Below are positions 46,862-54,610 of a stretch of DNA of 61,421 bases, one piece after another. The stretch is taken from positions 1-61,421 of IMG/VR virus record IMGVR_UViG_3300017752_003321; one strand, given 5' to 3'. The stretch's first letter is position 1. Each line of letters starts with the position of its first letter. The notes beneath the pieces were generated by a model. The model saw nothing but the letters and a program-made list of their open reading frames with translations, searched no databases and had not been told where the DNA came from. The DNA is from a virus. The translations under genes were made by a program, and so were the position numbers.

Positions 46862-47510
46862 TTGGCAAAATGTGGAAGTATTTAACGTGCCATACAAATT
46901 TGTTATTTGTGATAACTTTTTACAAGACTATGATGACAATTTATTTCCTAACCAAGAATGGTGTAATAAGAATTTAATTACTCGTGAGAACTCTGTTACA
47001 AAAGCAATTAGTGCGATTAACAGTTTAGAAAAGTTAGATGGAAATAAAAGAAGTTTGCTAGAAAATATTTTAAGCCAAGATTTTCATAACAAAGTTTGCA
47101 AAATTTTAAACGTACCTTTAGTAAACGAATCTGTTGCTGTTAGGAAAACAGTAGGAGATTATAGGATAGCCCGTGAGGCTATGTATGTCACAAATTTAAA
47201 AACTGACAAGGATATACTAGATGTGCATTATGATAGTGAGGTAACTATTTGGACAGGATTACTTTATTTTAGTGATAGCAATTATGGTGGAAGTTTTAAT
47301 ATACATACTGAAGATAAAACAATTTTTAAAAAAATACCTATAAAAAAGAATAGACTTATACTTACACTGAATAGTAGTAACAGTTGGCATAGTGTGTCAT
47401 CTTGGCACGATAATAATCCACGTAAGAGCATATACATTACAAGTGAATTTAAAAACTTTGGAAGAGATAAAGATAGAAAACCTATAGAAGCAAAGGAGGT
47501 ATGGTTCTAA
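46854..47510 (+). CDS. 2OG-Fe(II) oxygenase-like (prolyl 4-hydroxylase-like)
   Basis: A 218-residue protein. The ATG at 46854 follows an AGGGG site; an upstream alternative at 46821 would sit inside the previous gene without a site. DVHYDSEVTIWTGLLYF gives HxD (H125, D127), GGSFNI follows, and SNSWHSVSSW gives the distal His (H179), with an Arg in NPRKSIYITS for 2-oxoglutarate. The spacing resembles P4H-type dioxygenases common in marine phages. It overlaps the upstream gene by eight bases, and its stop overlaps the next ATG. Confidence 0.78.
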   Translation: MFNWQNVEVFNVPYKFVICDNFLQDYDDNLFPNQEWCNKNLITRENSVTKAISAINSLEKLDGNKRSLLENILSQDFHNKVCKILNVPLVNESVAVRKTVGDYRIAREAMYVTNLKTDKDILDVHYDSEVTIWTGLLYFSDSNYGGSFNIHTEDKTIFKKIPIKKNRLILTLNSSNSWHSVSSWHDNNPRKSIYITSEFKNFGRDKDRKPIEAKEVWF

Positions 47511-48166
47511 TGACTAAAGAACTAATTAGAAAATTTGATATTGGATTAGATATAAAAAAGTTACAACAAGACTTTAATAATTTATTACCACAGATGGAGG
47601 AAATTGGCTGGTGGGGAGCAGAAGGTGCAACACACCAATTTCAATTTGCTGTTCAATCTAAGTTCGGTAGTAATAATCCTTATCACGAATGTTGCGGACC
47701 ACAGCCTAGTTTAAATAAAGAGGATGGCTCTAATCCTCTAAACGAAGGTAGTTTTAACATAATCAACGATATGTTTATAGGCACATATTTTGAGGATGTT
47801 ATTAGCAAGTTTCCAATTGATGTTACACGAGTTAGAATATTAAAACTTAAAGGAAAGAGTTGTTATAGACTACATAGAGACATGACATATAAATTTCATA
47901 TTCCTATTATAACAAATCCTAGTAATTTATTCTTCTTTCCAGAACAACATCATAGGTATGTAATTCATTTACCTGCTGACGGAAGTATATATTACACTGA
48001 TACTTCAGAGCCACATACATTTTTGAATGGAGGAACTAAGGACAGATATCATATTGTGTTAAGTAGCACTATCGACAAAGATATACTTTTGAATGACTTT
48101 ACAAAGGAGTTAGATTTTACAAGAGATCATTTTCCATCTCTTGATAAAAACGGCGAATGGATATAG
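47510..48166 (+). CDS. 2OG-Fe(II) oxygenase-like (Asp/Asn hydroxylase type)
   Basis: A 218-residue protein. ATG at 47510 (TAATG overlap) is chosen because GGAGG lies about ten bases upstream; the ATG at 47501 is too near that site. CYRLHRDMTYKFHIPI gives HxD (H122, D124), SEPHTFLNGG gives the distal His (H169) and KDRYHIVLS the Arg (R179). It is the second oxygenase in a row, but the two belong to different subfamilies. Substrate unknown. Confidence 0.77.
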   Translation: MTKELIRKFDIGLDIKKLQQDFNNLLPQMEEIGWWGAEGATHQFQFAVQSKFGSNNPYHECCGPQPSLNKEDGSNPLNEGSFNIINDMFIGTYFEDVISKFPIDVTRVRILKLKGKSCYRLHRDMTYKFHIPIITNPSNLFFFPEQHHRYVIHLPADGSIYYTDTSEPHTFLNGGTKDRYHIVLSSTIDKDILLNDFTKELDFTRDHFPSLDKNGEWI

Positions 48167-49602
48167 TATTACTATCTGATGTTTATGCAGAAGGCTACAT
48201 ACGTGGAGCAGGAGCATACAAACTAGCGACAGAACTACGGTCTGCCGGCTATTCTGTACAGGTTATTGACTTTGCAAGTAGGTTGACAGAACAAGAAGTA
48301 AACAAATTATTTAATAAATTCTTAACGCAGGAAACAAAACTGTTAGGAGTTAGTAATACATTTATGAGTAACAAAGGAAATAAAATATTTGAACAAGATT
48401 GGATGCTAAATTTAATCAATGAATATAAACAACGTTTTAACTTCAAAGTTGCTATCGGCGGAAATAGAGGGGGTCCTGCGACTTATTCTAAGTTAGCCAG
48501 AAATGTATTTGACATATTAGTAAGTGGTTTTGCTGATAAAGCAATTTTAGCTGTTGCTGAAGGAAATGCTAAAGGAAAATTAGTAAACAATCAACTTATA
48601 GTAGATAGCAATGTAGATTATGAATACACAGATTTTCACAACAGCAAAACTATATTTACAGAACAAGATTGTGTATTTCCAGGTGAAGCATTGCCTATTG
48701 AAATTGCTAGGGGTTGTAAATTTAGATGCAGTTATTGTTTTTATCCAGGAAATGGGAAAGGTGATACTTATAAACATTTAAAAAATAAAAGTGTTCTTAG
48801 AGATGAACTAATATATAATTATGAAACATTTGGAACACAAGTGTACGATATTATGGATGATTTGCTAAATGATAGTCCTGAGAAATGCGAATATATACAC
48901 GAAGTATTTACAAACTTACCCTTTAAGGTCAGTTTTGGATCGTATGCAAGAAGTGATTTACTTATAAGCAATATGCATACATTACCTTTGTTAGAAGAAA
49001 GCGGAGCAGTAGGACTACAATTTGGTATAGAAACATTATTTAAAAAATCTGGAAGTGCTATTGGAAAAGGAATGGCCAAAGAAAAAACTATCGAAGGCTT
49101 ACATTATATCAAAGAAAATAGTAACATAAGTTTAGGAAGCGGATTTATTTTCGGATTGCCATACGAGCCTTTAGAAAGTATAAGAAGTACTATAGAATGG
49201 TTAGACTCAAAAGATTGTCCTCTAGATAATAAAGAAGTATATGCATTAAGTATTCCAAGTTTGAATAGTCATTTTGAACATAGTAAGCTAATGATTGATC
49301 CTTATCGCTGGGGATATAAAGATTTAGAACCAACAAATAAAGACAGAATGATTTGGGACAACGGACACATAAATTGGTATCAAGCAAAAGAGTTAGCAGA
49401 TGAATGTTTAAATAGATTTCGTAACCATAATCACTTTAATGCTCATCAGATAAGTAGAGTATACAACATGGGCTATGATGTCGGCACAATTACAAATACA
49501 CCTGCCGCAGTATTTAGAAACAAATTTGAATCTATTAAACCTAATAGCGATAGTGTATTGAGTAAGAAAAAACAGTATTTGGAAAAATTGTATGCAATAT
49601 AA
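48157..49602 (+). CDS. Radical SAM enzyme with B12-binding-like N-terminus
   Basis: A 481-residue protein. N-terminal Rossmann-like part: DIVLLSDVYAEGYIRGAGAY, LLGVSNTFMSNKGN, FKVAIGGNRGG and DILVSGFADKA. The core has CKFRCSYCFYPG (CxxxCxxC at 187-194), GLQFGIETLFKKSG and GSGFIFGLPYEPLE. This resembles the methylthiotransferase/cobalamin-dependent class in outline, but lacks a TRAM domain. It overlaps the oxygenase before it by 10 bases and the next gene by 11. Confidence 0.83.
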   Translation: MDIVLLSDVYAEGYIRGAGAYKLATELRSAGYSVQVIDFASRLTEQEVNKLFNKFLTQETKLLGVSNTFMSNKGNKIFEQDWMLNLINEYKQRFNFKVAIGGNRGGPATYSKLARNVFDILVSGFADKAILAVAEGNAKGKLVNNQLIVDSNVDYEYTDFHNSKTIFTEQDCVFPGEALPIEIARGCKFRCSYCFYPGNGKGDTYKHLKNKSVLRDELIYNYETFGTQVYDIMDDLLNDSPEKCEYIHEVFTNLPFKVSFGSYARSDLLISNMHTLPLLEESGAVGLQFGIETLFKKSGSAIGKGMAKEKTIEGLHYIKENSNISLGSGFIFGLPYEPLESIRSTIEWLDSKDCPLDNKEVYALSIPSLNSHFEHSKLMIDPYRWGYKDLEPTNKDRMIWDNGHINWYQAKELADECLNRFRNHNHFNAHQISRVYNMGYDVGTITNTPAAVFRNKFESIKPNSDSVLSKKKQYLEKLYAI

Positions 49603-51151
49603 AAGTTTAACGATACCTAAAGGTCAAGATATTGTAATAGCAAATATACCTAGTATTGAACTTAGACCTCCTATTGGACCAGCACGAATTAAATCTTTTA
49701 TTAAGAGTAAAGGAATGTCCTGCTATTGTATAGATCTAAATTTAGACTTATGGCATAGATTAAAAAAAGATAAAGAATATTTTCAAAGTGACGAAGATAG
49801 GTTTTGGGAAGGGTCAGATAAATGGCAACTATGGCAAGATCCTATTATGTTCGAAGACTTTTATGACGTTACTTTAGAAGCTATTGTAGACGAATGGGTA
49901 GCATTGATTGCAGAAGCTAATCCAAGATTCTTTGGTATAAGTGTACATTTCCTACGTAGTCAATTAACTGCTAAGAAGTTATTAACTAAACTTAAAGAAG
50001 TAGCACCTCATATACCGACAGTGTTAGGCGGAAGTGCCGCTGAGCATTTTGGTTTAGAATTAGGGTGGGATATACTGGACTGGATTGTAGTTGGAGAAGG
50101 AGAGCATGGTGTTGAAAGTTTATTAAACGGAACACTAGCAAGCGGAGTTTATAATAAAGATACATATGACCCTGAATGGAAACTAGAAGCACCTAGAACC
50201 CCAAAAGTAGATTTATCTAAAATAAACTATCCAGACTATACTGATTTTCAATTTTCGCAATATCCAAAAGATGCGTATGAAGTAGCAGAAAATACATTAG
50301 GTGTTGCTAGTTTGTTTATTGAAGGAACACGTAGTTGTATCTTTGATTGTAAGTTTTGTAACGTAAGAGGAGAATTTGGAGTTTATAGAGCAAGGCCCGG
50401 AGAAGATGTTGCCAAAGAAATAATTTATTATTATGAAACATATGGCGTTGCTGATTTTGTTTTTGTAGATAATATTGTAAACGGTGTATTAAAACAAATG
50501 AATCAAATGGTTGATACACTTATAGATTACCAAGAAAAGAATAATATAAAATTTGCCTGGAGTGCATACTTTGCTGTAAGGGCAAAAAAACAAATGCCAC
50601 CTGAGATGTGGGATAGATTAAGGCAAAGTGGCTTACATCATATCAAGTTAGGTATTGAAAGCGGAAGCACTGATACTTTGAAAGAGATGGATAAAAAGTA
50701 TACTAAAGAAGATTTGTTATATACTATGGAGCAATGTCATCGTTTGAATATTACTACAAGAAGTATGTATTTTGTAGGATATCCTACAGAAAGTGAAGAG
50801 GAATTTTTAGATACTTTAGATACTATAGAAAAACTTAAACCATATGACGAAATATTAAAACCATTATATATTGGAGTACTAATGCGAGTAAAACCTAATA
50901 CTAGGGCTAAGACAGATTATACACTGGCAGGATATCTAAAAAAAGACAAACGCTTTCCGAATAATTTTCCATATAGAATGTACTGGGTATATGATAATGG
51001 TAAAGTTTTTAATGATCTTCCAACACGTATAGATAGGCACAAGCGTTTAGCAAAAAAATGTATAGACCTAGGGTTTAAGTATTTTGATGATCCCTTACAA
51101 TATGAAATAGGTAAACTAGAAGAAAATTGTAACAAATACGTTAGTACATAA
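49592..51151 (+). CDS. Radical SAM enzyme with B12-binding-like N-terminus
   Basis: A 519-residue protein with IVIANIPSIELRPPIGPARI, RFFGISVHFLRSQLTA, TVLGGSAAEHFG and WIVVGEGEHGVESLL, the typical order of a B12-binding-like domain (but no clear DxHxxG), then CIFDCKFCNVRG (CxxxCxxC at 249-256), HIKLGIESGSTDTLKEMDK and MYFVGYPTESEEEF. This outline fits P-methyltransferase-like and BchE-like enzymes. It ends the plus-strand accessory block, and its stop overlaps the converging minus-strand gene by 11 bases. Confidence 0.85.
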   Translation: MQYKSLTIPKGQDIVIANIPSIELRPPIGPARIKSFIKSKGMSCYCIDLNLDLWHRLKKDKEYFQSDEDRFWEGSDKWQLWQDPIMFEDFYDVTLEAIVDEWVALIAEANPRFFGISVHFLRSQLTAKKLLTKLKEVAPHIPTVLGGSAAEHFGLELGWDILDWIVVGEGEHGVESLLNGTLASGVYNKDTYDPEWKLEAPRTPKVDLSKINYPDYTDFQFSQYPKDAYEVAENTLGVASLFIEGTRSCIFDCKFCNVRGEFGVYRARPGEDVAKEIIYYYETYGVADFVFVDNIVNGVLKQMNQMVDTLIDYQEKNNIKFAWSAYFAVRAKKQMPPEMWDRLRQSGLHHIKLGIESGSTDTLKEMDKKYTKEDLLYTMEQCHRLNITTRSMYFVGYPTESEEEFLDTLDTIEKLKPYDEILKPLYIGVLMRVKPNTRAKTDYTLAGYLKKDKRFPNNFPYRMYWVYDNGKVFNDLPTRIDRHKRLAKKCIDLGFKYFDDPLQYEIGKLEENCNKYVST

Positions 51152-51542
51152 TTTTACTTAACCATTCATCTCGACCATCTGTGGGTTTGCCATTTTCAAA
51201 TCTCCAATTAAGATTATTATGCATTTTTCTTAATTTGTCTTGTGCAAACCAATGGGCCATAAATGAAGCTAATGATTGAGGTGTCCACTTTGTCTTATAA
51301 GGTTGTGGCTCCCAATTAGAATAAATTATATCGTCCATTACAATATTTTCATATTTAGACAATTCTTCTACATAGCATCCAAAGAAAATAAATTTCCCTA
51401 CATATGAAGGTGCTTCAGAAGCTGTCAAAACAATACAATCAATATAGTGTGGATATACTGTATCTAAGAAGTTTGCCTTTGCTTCTTTGTTAGGTACTAC
51501 AACAATATTTTTTATGTTACACAGTTTTAATGCCGAGTCCAC
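51141..51542 (-). CDS. Unknown 133-residue protein
   Basis: The start is set at GTG 51542, because GGAGG lies ten bases upstream and it overlaps the end of the PP-loop gene by only 26 bases; the longest open frame, to 51722, would lie inside the PP-loop gene with no ribosome site. The protein begins DSALKLCNIKNIVVVPNKEA and has DCIVLTASEAPSYVGKF, a Rossmann-like pattern, and later NWEPQPYKTKWTPQSLAS. I do not recognise the family. It is the last gene of the minus-strand operon with the PP-loop, GNAT and TTT genes. Confidence 0.6.
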   Translation of the reverse strand: MDSALKLCNIKNIVVVPNKEAKANFLDTVYPHYIDCIVLTASEAPSYVGKFIFFGCYVEELSKYENIVMDDIIYSNWEPQPYKTKWTPQSLASFMAHWFAQDKLRKMHNNLNWRFENGKPTDGRDEWLSKIMY

Positions 51543-52500
51543 TTTTTGGATACCTCCATGGAATGTTTGTAAGATCTTTGTACATTTCTTTATATAAGTT
51601 TTTTTTGCCTTTATACTCACTAGGCATATTAGTACATATATCAATAAATTCGTTTTCAGCAAACGGATGAACCCATTTATATCCATCCATGCCATAATTA
51701 AATAATCTGTATGCACCCTCATCTTGTAGTCTACTAAACATAACTCTATTTAATATATCAGGATGATTATCCCACTGTGCAAATCTCATGTTAAAATGCT
51801 CAACACATTCTTTATAGATAGGGTCATTGCTAAGAGGTAACACACTATTATTTCGTCTATAGCTACCGCACACATTAACATGCCAATGTGCTAAGTCTTT
51901 AGGCTGGTAACCGTTCATAGCAGTATATTGTAAACTTTGATTAATTTGCATTTCACCGGTTCCTATTTCACCAGTAAAAATTACATGCTCAGTAAGACCT
52001 AAATTTTCTAAAGCCATACGTTTTGCAGTATAAGGATTTTCTATCCAATACGGAAAATTAGTCTTTGGTATAGTGTCTAATTTATAATACTCTACCTTTA
52101 TATCTAGTTCTTTTTCTATTTGTTCAACAACATATTTTTCAGTAGTATTTGAAACGCTAGAATATAAACTTACAGCAGTAAACGGAATATCAAGGGTTTT
52201 GAATATATGTGCTAGTGCAGTGCTATCTTTGCCTCCTGATAAGAATATGACGTTATTATTGGTGGCATATTGCTTTACAGTTGTTTCTATAATGCTTCTT
52301 AAATCTTTGGGTGTAGCTGTATTAATTTGCTTCTTAGGCAGTACTAGTGACGCTGTATGACGCTTTAAACCAGCCACAGGATGCCTTGCACTTACTGTCC
52401 AACCTCCTAACATATCTCTTTCTGTAAAGAAGTCTTGATTAGTTTGGCCTTCGCCTAAATCAAATTTACAAGAAAAGTAATCAATGTTGTTTAAGTTCAT
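51517..52500 (-). CDS. PP-loop ATPase, asparagine synthase C-terminal-like
   Basis: A 327-residue protein with the ATP-pyrophosphatase loop NVIFLSGGKDSTALAHI (SGGKDS at residues 88-93). The end (WRYPKSGLGIKTV) matches the C-terminal Lys/Gly-rich strand of asparagine synthase-like amide-forming domains. There is no N-terminal glutaminase domain (no Cys2), so a separate amine donor is needed. Such enzymes adenylate a carboxylate or amide and join it to an amine. ATG 52500 overlaps the GNAT stop by 20 bases. Confidence 0.75.
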   Translation of the reverse strand: MNLNNIDYFSCKFDLGEGQTNQDFFTERDMLGGWTVSARHPVAGLKRHTASLVLPKKQINTATPKDLRSIIETTVKQYATNNNVIFLSGGKDSTALAHIFKTLDIPFTAVSLYSSVSNTTEKYVVEQIEKELDIKVEYYKLDTIPKTNFPYWIENPYTAKRMALENLGLTEHVIFTGEIGTGEMQINQSLQYTAMNGYQPKDLAHWHVNVCGSYRRNNSVLPLSNDPIYKECVEHFNMRFAQWDNHPDILNRVMFSRLQDEGAYRLFNYGMDGYKWVHPFAENEFIDICTNMPSEYKGKKNLYKEMYKDLTNIPWRYPKSGLGIKTV

Positions 52501-52963
52501 AATCTAGTTCTTTCATTACATAACAATTAGGACCGAATTCCATACCTTCGTCGAAGAAGTTACTTGTTTTTACAAATCCGTATTTTACGTATGCAGGTAA
52601 TGCTTCTTCTCTTGGAACGCTCCATATAGAAATACATTTTTCTTTCATTGCTTGTCCTTCAAGTTCACAAAATAATATTCCTGCTATTCCTTTTTTCCTA
52701 TATAGAGGATCAACCCATATACCTCTAGATCTATAAACTTGTTCATCTGTTCTATGTCCGCTGTTAACGCCTATAATTTTATTAGCATTATTATAAACAG
52801 CAAAGAATGTCGGAGAATACAAGTTATAGATATCCATATTATATCCGCCTTTATACAACATACTGCTCATAGGCTTAATAGGACTGTTTCTTCCTCTCCA
52901 AAGTTTTTCCTGCCATACTGGTAATATATCTTGGAACGAAACTAATTCTGATCTATATTTCAT
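52481..52963 (-). CDS. GNAT family N-acetyltransferase
   Basis: A 160-residue protein, the usual GNAT length. The acetyl-CoA loop is seen in GIWVDPLYRKKGIAGILFCE (RKKGIAG, residues 89-95), followed by a long helix and EEALPAYVKYGFVKTSNFF, the typical motif B region. It moves an acyl group to an amine on a small molecule, sugar or protein; the substrate is unknown. The ATG overlaps the upstream stop by four bases. Confidence 0.78.
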   Translation of the reverse strand: MKYRSELVSFQDILPVWQEKLWRGRNSPIKPMSSMLYKGGYNMDIYNLYSPTFFAVYNNANKIIGVNSGHRTDEQVYRSRGIWVDPLYRKKGIAGILFCELEGQAMKEKCISIWSVPREEALPAYVKYGFVKTSNFFDEGMEFGPNCYVMKELDYELKQH

Positions 52964-53604
52964 TTTTGCTGTAAACTTCTAATTACTGATTTATAGTTTT
53001 CTGTTGTCAATGGAATATTTAGAACACATTGTACACTGTTGTCTACATAAGAAAAGACACTGTGTCGCTTTCGAGTGTTAATAAAATATGGTCTACCTGG
53101 TTCTAGTGTAACTACTTTATCTTCGTATACAAAAGCAAATTCATTTTTATTACAATTATGACAAAGTGTAATAATTCTAAAACATGTAACATCTAATATC
53201 TTACCATCTCTGTGTGGAGGGAAAAATCCGCCTTGATTTAAGCGTATAAAATGAGAACGTCCTAGAGTATCAAATGTATCTAAAAGCGGCTGTATGACGC
53301 TTAAATTGCTTGCTACAGGTGTTTTAACGTTAATGTCTACTTCAGATATTTCTGTACCATTCTGCTTGTTGTACTCGAACAAGCTATCAAGATCTGGCAC
53401 ACCACTAAGTCCGCCGTCTAAACTGGTTATACTTAACCCTTGTCTATTATTTGGTTTACGGGGATTATATTGTTTCCAATCATTATCAAACAAAGATAAT
53501 TCATTTTTAAGTTTCTTTATATCAATAGTAAAGTCTAGAGGAACTATGTCCCCTAAACTTGAAAGATGTAATATTAAATCCCTATTAGTCGATTGTTTTT
53601 TCAT
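52960..53604 (-). CDS. 2OG-Fe(II) oxygenase-like (Asp/Asn hydroxylase type)
   Basis: A 214-residue protein. IRLNQGGFFPPHRDGK gives HxD (H131, D133) and PYFINTRKRHSVFSY gives the distal His (H181), with flanking Arg residues that may bind 2-oxoglutarate. The Cys-rich piece LCHNCNKN (148-154) is unusual. The ATG is inside the 3' end of tctC (20-base overlap). It is the fourth oxygenase of the window and the only one on this strand. Confidence 0.75.
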   Translation of the reverse strand: MKKQSTNRDLILHLSSLGDIVPLDFTIDIKKLKNELSLFDNDWKQYNPRKPNNRQGLSITSLDGGLSGVPDLDSLFEYNKQNGTEISEVDINVKTPVASNLSVIQPLLDTFDTLGRSHFIRLNQGGFFPPHRDGKILDVTCFRIITLCHNCNKNEFAFVYEDKVVTLEPGRPYFINTRKRHSVFSYVDNSVQCVLNIPLTTENYKSVIRSLQQK

Positions 53605-54610
53605 CTACGTATTCAGCAGTTGACCATTCCATTTTGTCTTTAGCAAAATCAACAAGCAACTTCAGTCTTTCTTTTGTAACGTAGCTATACAATGAATCCA
53701 TAATTATATTTGACTCTTCACCAAAGTACATAGGATAATCGCCAAGTTTGGAAATCAGATATTCTCTACTTTCTTTATTAGCCATCATATTTTCAAATGC
53801 TTGTACTACTTCATTTGAATTTGCACCTGGATGCATAAACAGTCCTTTTTGCAATCCATCACGCCATACTGCTGATAAGATGTATGCTTCGTAAATATCA
53901 CCTGATGGTTCTTTATTAAATGTTTTCTTGTAAAGATCTACTACTGTAGGTGTATCTGGCCAGTTATAATCTTGGACAAAACCGTTATCAGGAGTAAACA
54001 TTCCGTGATTGAATAATCTTACTGCTTCTCCATCTTCTACCATAGGAGCAGTATTCTTAATATGTCTTGAAGCTGGCTCTCTAATATATGTAAAGTCACC
54101 TCTTAGCCAAGCCTGTTTCGCATCACCTGCACTCATCTTTCTTACAAAGTTAATATTGTTCCAACCTTTAAGCAAAGTCCAGCCTAGTGTTTCAGGTACA
54201 CAACCTGAACAGTCTGCTAAATTAAGTACATCATTTTGCCAGTCGTAATCACTAGCAATAGTTGTTGTAATATTATATGGTTGAATTAAGATCGGTTCCC
54301 AATCTTTAAAACTCCATTTTACATTTTCGATTAACCATGCATTAGCATTGCCGCCATGTGCAAGTAAAATAACCTTAGGATCGTTTTTATATTTGGTATT
54401 GAAAGTTTCTAAACCAACATTACCTTTACCGCCCTTAATATTTTCTACAATTACTTTTTCGCCTAAGTATTTTTCTAGCTCAGACGCAACAACATCGGCC
54501 CAAATTGCAGTACCTGTTCCTTTAGGGCTAGGAACAACTAATCTATAATCGGCCATCGCCGAGGTTGCCGTTAGAATTAATCCTACAACCAATGTTAACA
54601 TATGTTTCAT
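53585..54610 (-). CDS. tctC: Tripartite tricarboxylate transporter periplasmic binding protein TctC
   Basis: A 341-residue protein with a clear signal peptide (MKHMLTLVVGLILTATSAMA, likely cut near residue 20). The mature part starts DYRLVVPSPKGTGTAIWADV and has EKVIVENIKGGKGNVGLE, the hallmark of the Bug/TctC family, which binds carboxylates in the periplasm and hands them to TctA/TctB. Its start overlaps the TctA stop by a single ATGA, with AGGAG upstream. No TctB is seen in the window. Which carboxylate is bound cannot be read. Confidence 0.86.
   Translation of the reverse strand: MKHMLTLVVGLILTATSAMADYRLVVPSPKGTGTAIWADVVASELEKYLGEKVIVENIKGGKGNVGLETFNTKYKNDPKVILLAHGGNANAWLIENVKWSFKDWEPILIQPYNITTTIASDYDWQNDVLNLADCSGCVPETLGWTLLKGWNNINFVRKMSAGDAKQAWLRGDFTYIREPASRHIKNTAPMVEDGEAVRLFNHGMFTPDNGFVQDYNWPDTPTVVDLYKKTFNKEPSGDIYEAYILSAVWRDGLQKGLFMHPGANSNEVVQAFENMMANKESREYLISKLGDYPMYFGEESNIIMDSLYSYVTKERLKLLVDFAKDKMEWSTAEYVDEKTID

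Noticed and set aside
30816-51151. A conventional bacterial RiPP gene cluster
   Set aside because: No short precursor peptide with a leader, no RiPP recognition element, protease or exporter was seen, and the block is embedded between phage structural genes.
51543-51722. N-terminal extension of the 133-residue protein at 51141, or a frameshift fusion with the PP-loop gene
   Set aside because: The PP-loop protein ends with a typical asparagine synthase-like C-terminus, and a GTG with a GGAGG site explains the next gene without a frameshift.
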